From: Sanguinoderma infundibulare
Taxonomy: Eukaryota; Basidiomycota; Agaricomycetes; Polyporales; Polyporaceae
Direction of reading: 5' to 3'
NCBI GenBank assembly: GCA_032821775.1
Contig: JAVLRN010000004.1
Coordinates: 1,984,001-2,048,000 of the forward strand
DNA: 64,000 bases
Shown: positions 54,316 through 64,000 of the stretch, piece by piece
How the letters are laid out: the number at the start of each line of letters is the position of its first letter
How positions within the stretch are numbered: the stretch's first letter is position 1
Made by a program: the position numbers and the translations under genes
Notes under the pieces: generated by a model
Database searches by the model: none
Told to the model about the DNA's origin: nothing
What the model saw: the letters and a program-made list of their open reading frames with translations, nothing else

Positions 54316-55642
54316 TCACCTAGACAATCCATCCTCTTTGCCTCTGCCCACTCTACTGTGTGTCAGCCCACACCAGTAAGCTCTGTTTTTATTTTGTTTG
54401 TGGTGCAGTCGCTCGGCTGTGACATTAGACAGAATCTCACATCCAGGCCCCTGGTCCAGGATGCTGAGTGATGCATGGAGATGGGCAAGGGCGATGTCGA
54501 GGCAGTCGAGAGGGCACGGATGCAGGGAAGGAGCGAGCAGGCAGTTGAGGAGGAGGCTCAGTTCTGGCATGTAAGGTGGTGTCGTGGGGGAGGAGTTGTC
54601 ATTGTCGCTGTCGAGGTCGGGGCCAGTCCTGGGGGCATCGAGGAGGAGGAAGGGTATGGCAAAGTGGGGATCCTGCCCACTGGCGTCTGTGTTGTTGATC
54701 CCTGGGGTGAGGCCAGTCATCTGCCCGCTCGTGGACTGTGGGGGCTGGTTGATGTGTCGGAGGTAAAAAGGGAGCATATGCCATGGTGCATCCATGAGTG
54801 CAGTGAAGTGGAGGGGAATGGGGGGCTCGGGCGATGCAGGGGCCATCGCAGCACCCTTGTTTGGGTGCTTCAGGGGGTAGTTTTCCCCCTGGACACCAGC
54901 AAAAATCGTGGTCATGGGCAGAGCTGTTGAGGCTTGGAGCATCATGGCGATGGGCTCCTGACCTTCCATCTGAGGCTGCATGAGCCTTGGGTCTCGAGTG
55001 GGGAAAAGGGAGGGGAAAAAGGATGGGGTCGAGGCCATGCTAAATATATCCTCACCCTGGGGAATGTACGGTGGGCTGAAAAAAAGCGGGATGTACATTT
55101 TTGTGGTCGTTTACCACCTTTTCCTCCTCCCTTGCGTTCTCCTCGTCCTCCCCGTCCACTTCCATACCCATTTCTCCCTCCTCCAGCTCCTCCTTTGGGG
55201 TTTGGTCAATCTTGCTCATCTTCGGCTCGGCATCGTTGCTGTTGTCATCATCATCTTCACCTTTGGACCCAGTCATAGTGAGGAAGGAAGGGGTGAGGTG
55301 AGTAGGATGAGGAGAGTGGATGGGAGACGAAGCGGGAGTGGTGTCGGGAGAGAGAGAGATGAGGGAGGGGAGAGAGTCTAGGGAGAGATGGCGGTTGAAA
55401 TCCAAGGATGCAGGCACTTCAACCTGAAGGCGCTGTGGGTCTTGTATCTTGAGTGCATGTGACGGACGTGAATTGAGGTGTTCAGTAGGATAAAAACATA
55501 CATATACTTGTCTGTGACGCATAATTGAGTGCTTAGGGGAGTCATTGAAGCCATCGGAGACCATGCTGGAGAAGGTGGTCGCGGGAATATACCAATCTTC
55601 GAAGTAGCAGCCTTGGTAATGGCCGAAATAGCCAGAGAACAT
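54316..55642 (-). pseudogene. GypC linker region downstream of protease
   Basis: In the same frame as the protease ORF beyond its TAG stop: MFSGYFGHYQGCYFEDWYIP, then Ser/Pro-rich sequence (SLDSLPSLISLSPDTTPASS) and an acidic stretch (EELEEGEMGMEVDGEDEENA) ending at 55052. A run of seven T on the minus strand near 55079-55085 precedes a one-base frame change into the ORF 55098-54316 (FSPPYIPQGEDIFSMAST onward), which is Pro-rich with no domain. In related gypsy elements a Ser/Pro-rich linker joins protease and RT; the RT is absent here. Confidence 0.4.
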
Positions 55643-55672
55643 TGTTTGCTCAAGAATACCACCTATGTAGTG

Positions 55673-56152
55673 CTATTTGGGGGCCGCCAGGGCCATCGAA
55701 TCATTGTCACGAATGTAGTAGGAGGACATGTCGGGGGTTTTGAGGGTGTCAGAAGTGTCAGAGGGGTCAGGGTTGTCAGCAGCAATGTGATAGGAGGTGC
55801 AGGACTGGTGTGCTGGTTGGGCAAGGAGTTCCAGCACTCTGAGGTCTGTATTTATAGGATTTTTGAACAATAAAAATGTCCCTTCCTCCCTTTCATCAAT
55901 AGAAATATAATTGTCCCTCTGCCAAGACCTGCCCAACAATAATCCAAAAGGTGCATTTTCAGAAACACACAGGGTAGCCTCAGTCTGGGCCTCTCCACAG
56001 GACAATACAACTCCTCTGATAATTTCCATGAGGGTGGTCATGGAATTGTTCACAGATAACATTCTTGGCTTTATTGTTGTGTTCAAGGGTAATTGGATTA
56101 CCCTTTTCCACAAATCACTGCTGACTATGTTCATTTCTGAACCGGTGTACAC
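55673..56152 (-). pseudogene. GypC aspartic protease, catalytic Asp lost
   Basis: The frame reads YTGSEMNIVSSDLWKRVIQL, where the family has D-T-G-S-E-MNIVS. The Asp codon is cut by the copia fragment that ends at 56153, so TAC replaces the expected GAC and two bases (AC) are shared at the joint. The second conserved block FGLLLGRSWQRDNYISIDER is present. Gag and the VTMSVGEVIGTSRDVSQ block lie on the far side of the fragment. Confidence 0.85.
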
Positions 56153-56826
56153 GTTGATGACATGTACGTGCTCGCCGACACCTCAGATCAAATGGAAGCC
56201 TTTGCAATCGGTCTTGGCAGATGCGTCAAGATCACCGATTTGGGCTCCCCACGTCTCCTTCTTGGTCTTGAGATCACTCGGGATCACGCCGCCCATACTC
56301 TTACCATTTCCCAATCCCAGTACATTCTCTGCATACTTGAACATTTCAGAATGGCTGACGCAAACACTGCTGTCACCCCGCTCGATTCGAATGTCAAACT
56401 CATCAAACCAGCTGAAGATGCAGACCTGTCATCAATGTGCGACGTGCCATACCAAGCGGCCATCAGTTCTCTGATGTACACTGCCCTCGGCACACAGCTG
56501 GATATTGCTTACACGGTCCAGGCCCTCTCGCAATACAACTCGTGCCCAGGACTGGAACATTGGACCGCTGTCAAACGTGTTTTTCGGTACCTCAAAGGGA
56601 CACATGACTACGGGATCACCTACTCGGGAAAGGGGGAGTCGTGCACTCGTGCATACTACAGGAACTTCCGATTGGAAGGATACTCGGATGCCGACTGGGG
56701 ATCCAATCCGGATGACCACCGCTCCATTTCCAGATATGCGTTTCTGGTCGGAAACGCCGTCATCGCCTGGAGCGCGAAGAAGCAGACAACGGTCATGCTT
56801 TCCTCCATGGAAGCCGAGTGCAGGAT
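56153..56826 (+). mobile_element. CopB: copia RT-RNase H fragment inside GypC
   Basis: Opposite in orientation to GypC and open throughout. It begins exactly at VDDMYVLADTSDQMEAF (the YVDD motif, with His at the Tyr position) and goes through KITDLGSPRLLLGLEITRD, ISSLMYTALGTQLDIAYTVQ, VFRYLKGTHDYGITYSG and RNase H GYSDADWGSNPDDHRSISRY to SSMEAEC. It lacks LTRs, gag and integrase. It is a different, less decayed family from CopA. How a piece this size arrived is unclear. Confidence 0.88.
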
Positions 56827-58879
56827 TTAATGAAGGTTAAAAGGCCTAACTCAAGTCAAGAGGTAAAGGAAACCCCACCAATTCTGACTTTACTGGCTTA
56901 TTTGAGATACATCCCGGGAGGTGCCAATAACCTCTCCTACAGACATAGTAACTGGAGTTTTAAGAATCCTGTCAAGGATTTTGCTCGGATAGGCTTGCTT
57001 TGCAATTTGTGACTGGACTGGGGGTTTCTGGGCATTTCCCTCCACCTTAGACTCATCAGCTTTCTGTTTTCTGGGGGTTCTGTATGTAGCATCCTTCATA
57101 ACTATGTCTTCATCATTTAGTGGATTAAATGTGGGTTTGTGAGTCTCAACTGGTTTGGGCTGGAGGACTTAAGGTGTTATATCAGCCGGACGGATCCCTG
57201 GAGGTTTGGATTTCTCTGGGGCAGTGCACTTTGCCCAATTTCAACATGGTGGTGGAAATACTCCCTCGAAGCGCTCTTTGTGCACTTCTCTTGCCATTTT
57301 GGGAGCATGTTCCACAGGAAATACATATTGGTAATCGTCCTCTGCATCTGATCCTTCCCAATGATCTATGGGTGCTTGAGCTGCTAAAGCTACAAAGTTT
57401 GAGCTACCATGAGCTCTCGGAAGGCAGTGAACTGCACGGGTGAGTGGTTCATCACCATTGTGCATGATCCTTGCACCATCTCCCATCACATACCTTCCAT
57501 TTCCATCTTGCTTGACAATTCCACTGGTTGTGAGATCCTTCAGTGTGACACAGTCATTCAGCCCATGCCCTTGTGCACCACAGCCATAGCATCTCATCTC
57601 CTCTCGGCTGTTTATGCTATTGGGCCTTGCTAAAGGCACAGAGGACTTAGGTGATGAGTGAGGTGAGGCACCTTTGGGCGACTTGAGACTAAATGCAATA
57701 TCCTTGTCCAGCTTGAATGCTCGGTAGAAAAGTGATGCATATTTTGGATCATCAATAGACATGCTTTGAAGCCTAATAATGAGATCCTCAACATCATCCT
57801 GGGTACCAGACTCATATGTGCACCATGTGGTCTTAGGGATAGTCTTGGGTAAAGTGTCAAACTTTACTTAGCATGCCTTTCTCTGCTTTTACACTAACTT
57901 GAGGGTTTTCCACAGCTTGTCCTTGTGCTTAGGCTCATAATCAGACTCATTATCTGATTCATCGCTGTCTTCTGTATCTGAATCAGAATCAGATTCCAAG
58001 CTGTCCAAACCAATGTCTCCATCTTCATCATCCCAGTCTGATAAGTCTGCATCAAACCGGTCTCAACCATACATTCTTTCCACTATCTCAACTAACTTGC
58101 TCACCTCAAATGGTTGCTTGTAATCATGTGAGCTGACTTCCTGGTGATAGGCTGCCTCAAGCCGGACTTGAAGCATCTTGGGAATGCCTTTCCAAAAGCA
58201 TTTCTAATATTCTTCATCTGAGATTTGACCTTTTGACTTGAGCCATCCTGCAATCTTCTAAAAATCCCTATAATAATTTCTGAACTTGCTGAGTAAACTC
58301 ATTGGCCTAGCTCTTGCCTTCTTTATAAAGCTTTGAAAGGTCTTTCTTTCTGTAATGCTTTTCATATCGGTCAGCATCAAACAACTTCAAAATCTGTCCC
58401 TTTATAATTGTCCAGTCAGTATTATTCAAAGTCTCCAGTATTTTGCACACATCTCTGCTGCAATACCAGTGAATATATGTGCACCGCTTGGCTTTGTCCT
58501 TGACATTGTTATGGTCTAAAAGGTCTTTATAATCCTGAATAAAATCCTTGACCTTGCGAGGTTTTCCTTTAAAGGTTTTGGGGGCCTTGTTAGAACCATG
58601 CTGTGACATATCCGCTCCTGAGCGTGTACTTATAATGGTAGTCTGTGATGGAGGTGGTATCTGTGAAATGGATATACTAGATATTGAGGATGGTAACACT
58701 GTCACTGGTATAAGTGATGGGTTAGTGCTTGCACTAGCCTGCTGTTGACTAATGCTTGACTGCCTTGATATAGCCAGAGAACTGGACAGGGATAATTGGT
58801 CGGAGGATATATGGGATATAGAGGGTGTAGAGGAGGTTGAGTTCAGATCTGACTCAGCAAAGGGTAAATTGCTGAGCAA
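56827..58879 (-). pseudogene. GypC gag region, decayed
   Basis: The N-terminus (58879-58307) is Ser-rich and then capsid-like: KAPKTFKGKPRKVKDFIQDY, KAKRCTYIHWYCSRDVCKIL, DRYEKHYRKKDLSKLYKEGK, with a TAG at 58307. Frame-shifted pieces follow (ANEFTQQVQK; YHQEVSSHDYKQPFEVSKLV). From 57762 the frame is open with DDPKYASLFYRAFKLDKDIA and a CCHC knuckle CYGCGAQGHGLNDC; it ends FPPPC-stop-NWAKCTAPEK, where two CpG-to-TpG changes would explain CGT-CGA becoming TGT-TGA. Last comes AYPSKILDRILKTPVTMSVG with GEVIGTSRDVSQ, the block before the protease. Confidence 0.8.
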
Positions 58880-58958
58880 TTCACCTAATGGTCTTGATAG
58901 TATGGTGAAATATGAAAGGGATTGGAGTAGTAGACAAGTGATATGTCTTGATCACAAT

Positions 58959-58977
58959 CCCCTTGCGGTGGGCTCCA
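58959..58977 (-). promoter_or_regulatory. GypC primer-binding site
   Basis: TGGAGCCCACCGCAAGGGG on the minus strand, 3 nt after the LTR. The first 13 nt equal the GypA site and the spacing is the same, though the LTRs are unrelated in sequence. Confidence 0.8.
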
Positions 58978-58980
58978 ATT

Positions 58981-60076
58981 TGAGATAGGCACAAGTTATC
59001 TAATAGAAAGTACTACTAGATAATATACACCTGAAGTAATCGGGCCAGACTTTAGGTCAGATATTCCTCCAGGTGTTCGTGATAGTGATCAGAGGTATGG
59101 GAGATGATAAGTAAGGGTGAGGTATGGAAGTAGGGAAGGGGATAATAGAGAGCAAGCCTGTCAGAGGCTTTCTAACTCTCAGGGGGGAAGGCTATTGTGC
59201 ACAGTTGCACCAGGAACACCTGTCAGAGGTGGGACACAGTTCTGGGGAAAACTAAGTTGTCATTCTTGGGGGACTCAGCTGAGGTCCTTATATACTAGTA
59301 GCTATCTAGAACTAAATACAAATAAACAGGCTATTGTGCTATTGTGCTAAGTCTGGACAATAGGCTATAGACACAATACTGTATCTAAAAATAGCACAAT
59401 ACTGTTAAAGTGCTTATTGTCCTTGGACAATGAGTATATACAGGCTGTGAGAAATAATCCTATGGACAATAAAGGAATAAACAATAGTCCCCCAATCAGT
59501 ATGGGAATAACATATCCATACCATGATATATGCACAATCATTGTGCTATATATCTGAGAATATTCTCAGGTACAATAGGTCAGAATAAAAGTTATCCTCA
59601 AACAATTAAGTATGAGAAATAATAGGTTAAAGTCTGTAGTGTGGGAATGCTCAAAGGATAAAAGGATAGAGTATAATAGTCATTTCCAAATGACAATAAA
59701 GTCCTATCATACAAAGAAAAAACCTGCGCTGACTGAGCATGTGTACAGCAATGTGTATCAGTTATCATGCTTGAACCTTAGTCAGCCTTTTCAGGTCATG
59801 TGCCAAGAATCCAATCATCTGTGCAGTATAGTAAATGAATAGGGAGTACATGTAGAGTCTGCACTAGATCGTGTTGCGCCTGGCACGCATCCTGCACCTG
59901 GAGCTCTTGCCTTCCTCCCCAGGTCCTTCCTGGACTGACTCCCTATCCTCTCTTCGCCCTGGCAGCTCTCTGAACCAAAAGATAGGCTCCTCAGAGCCAA
60001 GGCAGTTCTGGTGCTGAACTGGGGCTCCTGCCAGCCTGTACCTGTCCAACAGATCAGTCATACACCATGCATAACA
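58981..60076 (-). mobile_element. GypC 5' LTR
   Basis: 1096 bp, TGTTATGCATGG...CTCA on the minus strand, a close copy of the solo LTR 1537-2627. Gag begins about 100 nt beyond it. No 3' LTR for this copy is in the window, so its target duplication cannot be tested. Confidence 0.9.
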
Positions 60077-60429
60077 TTAGCTGTATTCATTATCAGCTTT
60101 CTATACCTATTTCTATGTGGTGTGCACAAGTCCTGGACAGCCCTGCAGAAATCTAAGGTACTGGACCTGTAGTCCTGCATTAGGAACAATTAGGAAGGAT
60201 TAGGGGTAAATTAGCACTACTGTAGGGAAGGATTAGGGATAAAGTAGTACTACTGTAGCCACTTTATCCCTAACAAAAAAGGGGACCTCCCTAATCTTAG
60301 GGAGCAGTTAGGCTAATGTTCTCTAACTCACTATTGCTTCTTATTTAGAATTAATTTCTACTTTTTAGTTGTATTTCCACCAAATTAGCCTGGGAAGGTT
60401 TTTCCAGAGTAGTCCTCCAGCATCTAGCT
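60077..60429. other. No gene recognised
   Basis: It contains short tandem GGAAGGATTAGGG units (60190-60250) and a hairpin with arms GGGATAAAGT/ACTTTATCCC near 60236-60273. AT-rich otherwise. Confidence 0.5.
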
Positions 60430-61088
60430 TCTAGCCCATCTAGCCCATCTAGCTCTAGTGATCCCTCTAGTTGAGCTTCGAGTGCCACTTGACTCTACTC
60501 TCCCTCACCTATTCCTGTCTATGACTCGCTTCAGACCCCTCCGACCATTGTTGATTCAGTCCAACCCTCTTCTATCCAGGTCTGAGCCACTGTGTCAGAC
60601 CACCTTCACACCTTCCCCTTTTCATTTGGAGGCCCTCCACTTTGGTTAGTTGGCCATTCAGAGGACATGAGACCTGAGACTTCCTCACTCCCTTCACCCA
60701 TGGCACCCTACCTTCTCCAGAGTACATTCTACATGCTCAGGCCCCACTTTGGATCATTATTTTGGAGCCCACCATGAGGGAGTTTCATTCAGCTTTCATT
60801 GTGTCTCTACAACTGCTAGCTGAAGACAGAAGGTTTCGGGATGACCTATGAAACCTTCAGGAGGCCATTGAACAGGCAAATCATCTCGTGACCTTATCTA
60901 ACATGCCACCGGAGCTGTCAGGCTATCCCGATCAAGAAGACTCCCCATCGTGACCCCCTCTTTTACCACCACAATCTACAGAACCACCCAGTTCCTATCC
61001 AGGCAGTTCTTTATTGGACAATGACATAGGAGACAAATCAGGTCAAGGACGTCACGCTAGAGGGGTCAGGCATGCAATATCTGGCTGA
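60430..61088 (+). pseudogene. Ser/Pro-rich coding remnant, unknown
   Basis: One plus-strand frame can be followed through SPSPIPVYDSLQTPPTIVDS, SDHLHTFPFSFGGPPLWLVG, MREFHSAFIVSLQLLAEDRR and NLQEAIEQANHLVTLSNMPP to PGSSLLDNDIGDKSGQGRHA. TGA stops break it at several places, most of which fit CGA to TGA. It may be a gag leader or a host gene; no domain was recognised. Confidence 0.35.
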
Positions 61089-61645
61089 AGGAGTTCTCCA
61101 GCATCACCAGTTCATCTCTGAATGCTCTGATGTGAGCTCCATGATTTGCATCTGTCAAGTGCATCGGTTGCATCAGGCAGCCATATTCCATTCCATCCAC
61201 TCACACTGGATTGTGCACATGTGGAGGAGGACATTGGAGGTCAAGATGATACCTTCAGATTGGCTCTAATGCCCCAATCCATCTGGTCGAATGTAGATGA
61301 CCCAGAGCTTTCACAACTCTGTGTCACATGAGATTCACTCCATACTGGAGGCATTTGAGGAGTTGGACGGGGCAAGGGGAGCAACAGTACTTGCCCTGGT
61401 CTGGACTGGGTGTGCAGTCGAACCCTCACTGGAAGCATTGGTCACACTGGAGACAACAGTTAGCTGAAAGTGGGGGATAGACATTGCGTGACACATACCT
61501 TGGGAATGTTTTTCCACTGCACGAGGATGTTCTTCACCTCGAAGGTGTCAACCTGGACCTTCAACTTTAGGGACTCGTGAGCAGGATTGACAGGGGTAGT
61601 TATCACCACAATAGCCTTGCACTTAAGAGTCTTCTTGCCTTGCAG

Positions 61646-62384
61646 TCATGGCTTCGATTTTGAAGGGGCCGGAGAGGGATTGACGTCGTTAATAAGGACA
61701 GCAATAGTAGGGACAGCCTCAGGCGGAGGGAGCAATGGGAGGTTCTTTGGCTTGGAGGTCACCAGCAGGTGAATGATGAGCCTCAGATGGGAATCCATAT
61801 GGGGTGGACAACTCACTGGAACCTCTGGGAGAGTGTACTTGTCGTCGAAACGACCATGGGCCTTGGCATATTTGACTATAAAAAGTCAGCAGTGATGAAG
61901 ACAGTAATAGAACATGCAACTCACAAAGGGTCTCCCTGAACCCCACCGTCAATGCAGCTTTCTGCACATCTATGCTCACGTGCTCCTGAGACTGGCAGGT
62001 GGTGAGCAAAACAATGCCATCCAAAGACTTGGCATCCTGAAGTGTGGCATTGGCAGCAGCAAGAGTGTCTTGAGCAGCAATGAGCTCAGCTTTATGAGCC
62101 CTGACTTTGCACTCATGGAACATGACTGAGTATTGCTGGATGAAGTTGAGTGCCTTGTCACAGGAAAAGAGCTTCTGGTCGATGAACAACTTAAGAATGT
62201 CAAAGACACTATCAAAAGGAGCATCACTGTGGAGGAGACCGGAAGATGGATCGGCCTCCACACTGTTGATGTACTCTTGAAGGAGAGACACTAGGTGGGG
62301 TCCATGAGCACGCTTGATAGGAAGTTGGTGAAGACTCTGGACCACATCGAGGAAAGGTGACTTGGCAGATGGAGTGGCGGACAT
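61646..62384 (-). CDS. Hypothetical protein, two exons, apparently intact
   Basis: Exons 62384-61925 and 61875-61646 encode 229 residues; the 49-nt intron has a GTGAGT donor and TATAG acceptor and keeps frame. Start MSATPSAKSPFLDVVQSLHQ is preferred to an ATG 66 nt upstream because the upstream part looks non-coding. The body is mostly helical (VFDILKLFIDQKLFSCDKAL, NFIQQYSVMFHECKVRAHKA, then ELIAAQDTLAAANATLQDAK). A Pro-rich tail follows (KNLPLLPPPEAVPTIAVL, ending PSKSKP). No family was recognised. It may be the 3' part of the decayed gene upstream, since both read the same way. Confidence 0.5.
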
Positions 62385-62553
62385 GATGGTAGGAGACAGA
62401 GGGACATGTGAGTGGCAAGGTAAATGCAGATGGTGATACATATCAAACAAAACAATGACTATGGCATCAAAATTTGACAGGATCCTCGACTTCTTCTGCT
62501 GCAGCAGCTACCTTAGTGGTCATATGGATCCGCACCTTCCACAAACAGAGTAA

Positions 62554-63300
62554 TCAATCAATCCACCACAGACTTCCCCAACTGTTCAGCCACAGAAGAC
62601 AACCTTCCAGAACTGCGACCCCCCCTTCAGGAAACGATGACATGAACATAAAGTAGGAAGTGAACCTCTTCTTCCAAGCACGAGTGGTCTGAAGGACCAG
62701 GCATGTGAGCTGGACATCGATGTGAGCATGCTCACTATCCAGGGCCACTGCAGCATCTCGAAGATGAAGGGCTGATAGATGCTCCTCATAGGCTCAGTCC
62801 TGCTCTGCATGCAGGCTTCACTTAAGATTGAACACACCAACATGGCAGATGAGCTCCTTCACAGTCTCCACAAGGTGCGAAGTATCCAGGATGGTGTGGA
62901 CCTCATTATAAAGCACATCAAATTATGGCTCGGTGCTGTTGATGGTGCTGCGCATGTGGCATAGTGTCTCCTAGTGAAGTGCAGAGAACTCTTCAGTGCC
63001 AAATAGAACTGAATTGGACGGAGAACCTAAAATGACATACAATGTGATAGAAGATGGCCCCAAGCTTTTCATGAAGCTTGTCCTCATCAAAGTTGCCACT
63101 TTTAATGGATGTGGCAAGACCTCTGATGCCAGCAGAAATAAGAGCACACATCTGTGAGTCAAGGAGAGAGGATACCTATGTCCATTCATCAATGAGGGAC
63201 TTGGAAGAGAGAGGATCAAAGAAATCAATGTTGGTCAGAAGCTTGTCATTCAAAGATGTTAGCATACTGGGCATGGCTGGGCGGATGCAATTGATGGAGT
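62554..63300 (-). pseudogene. Unknown protein gene with transition-type stops
   Basis: Frames in order: MPSMLTSLNDKLLTNIDFFD with PLSSKSLIDEW, then CALISAGIRGLATSIKSGNF with DEDKLHEKLGAIFYH, then VLFGTEEFSALH. After that come four stops within one frame (TAG, TAA, TGA, TGA) that read as Gln, Gln, Arg, Arg if each is a C-to-T change, giving ETLCHMRSTINSTEP, FDVLYNEVHTILDTSHLVET and RDAAVALDSEHAHIDVQL. The last part, TTRAWKKRFTSYFMFMSSFP, is open. No domain recognised. Confidence 0.4.
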
Positions 63301-63749
63301 GCTCATTTAAGAACCTCAGAAGAAGAAGACAAGGGTGACATCAGCCCTCAATTACACACTGGGGCACCGATGAAACAGGGACCTTATAAATTGTCACCCG
63401 TGCCTTAGGGCCTCGGAGCACTGATTATAGTCTGCAACAAGTGAACAGTGGCTACCGTCTGCTAATAAGTGGAGTCCTGTTCATGACTATGAGCGATTTG
63501 GGGTCCAAACACGAGTGGCACAGCATCATCACACCCTATCACACAACATACAACATGCACATGTGATCATGTATACGCACCATGGGCACTATACTGGTGG
63601 AACAAGTCACAAACACATGGGATCGGACACCAATCAGACAACTGTTACATTGCTCTCAGTGTTCAAATGAGATAGCACATCGCTACAGGACTTCAAGAGA
63701 TGGTCCAGGTCTGATACATCATATGTCGACACTTGGCTATTGAGCCTAA
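63301..63749. other. No gene recognised
   Basis: CA-rich stretches (63520-63600) and no supported frame on either strand. Confidence 0.4.
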
Positions 63750-63956
63750 TCATGCCTCCAACTCATCGACTGCTCCACTTCCTAGCTCAAGAACTGTATC
63801 CGACGTTCTGACCACCGCTCCTGCCTGAGACTGGATGAATGTGCATAATGCGTGAATGGGAACCGATAACTTGGGGTCCTCAACCTCCAAGAACACCAGC
63901 TGCTCAACCAGCCTCTGTGATTCCAGGATGAGACCTACATCCTCACCAGCAGACAC
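63750..63956 (-). CDS. Possible exon of an unknown gene
   Basis: A 68-codon frame (GLILESQRLVEQLVFLEVED, SVPIHALCTFIQSQAGAVV) with normal protein-like composition, open toward the window end. Without the flanking sequence neither start nor family can be judged. Confidence 0.25.
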   Translation of the reverse strand: MSAGEDVGLILESQRLVEQLVFLEVEDPKLSVPIHALCTFIQSQAGAVVRTSDTVLELGSGAVDELEA

Positions 63957-64000
63957 TCAGCACTGGTTGGATTGCATAAGGACAACTGCCTCATGAGATG

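Noticed and set aside
54316..55098. Host gene for a 260-residue protein
   Set aside because: Its sequence continues the GypC linker after a frame change and has no domain or splice structure of its own.

Overview
The window looks like a retrotransposon-packed stretch of a filamentous basidiomycete (Agaricomycete) genome. The evidence is a laccase with ten exons and 48-72 nt introns, a HET-domain gene, a DUF6698-like gene, a GH76 fragment, and several families of fungal LTR retrotransposons. There is no bacterial gene organisation. All calls come from reading the sequence; no database was searched.

Layout. 1-5.1 kb: low-complexity DNA and a decayed plus-strand DUF6698-like gene, cut by a solo LTR with an AAGG duplication (1537-2627). 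5.1-7.5 kb: a fragment of a small inverted-repeat element, a tRNA-like sequence and one doubtful ORF. 7.5-10.6 kb: an intact two-exon HET-domain gene on the minus strand. 11.1-14.7 kb: a minus-strand laccase that is broken. Its last coding part is missing at the 3' end, but a matching laccase C-terminus lies on the opposite strand inside intron 3, and a 1.2-kb inverted-repeat element sits in intron 6. 15.1-16.4 kb: a foldback element with long inverted arms. 18.7-19.3 kb: the 5' half of a GH76 glycosidase.

19.5-53.8 kb is one four-level nest of LTR elements, each level supported by target duplications or junctions. Level 1 is a Ty1/copia element (CopA, 19514-53771, CATCC) with a half-tRNA(iMet) type primer site. 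Level 2, inside its gag-protease junction, is a chromodomain Ty3/gypsy element (GypB, 23778-49486, ACAGG) that appears to prime its own reverse transcription. Level 3, inside GypB RNase H, is GypA (26290-44349, GCGG). Level 4 is a second GypA subfamily that landed in GypA RT and then lost its 5' part by recombination. LTR divergence by eye (about 5%, 1.2%, 0.5%) agrees with this order. Each GypA unit carries, beside gag-pol, a spliced four-exon gene on the opposite strand encoding a Zn2Cys6-like protein. Two diverged copies keep the same exons, frames and cysteines. This is the best candidate for an undescribed system in the window.

53.8-60.1 kb: remains of a third gypsy family (GypC, minus strand, 1.1-kb LTR), whose protease is cut at the catalytic aspartate by a 0.67-kb copia RT-RNase H fragment. 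60.1-64 kb: decayed host or repeat coding sequence, a probably intact two-exon gene for a 229-residue unknown protein, and an open end. Most premature stops across the window fit C-to-T or G-to-A changes, suggesting cytosine methylation/deamination or a RIP-like process.
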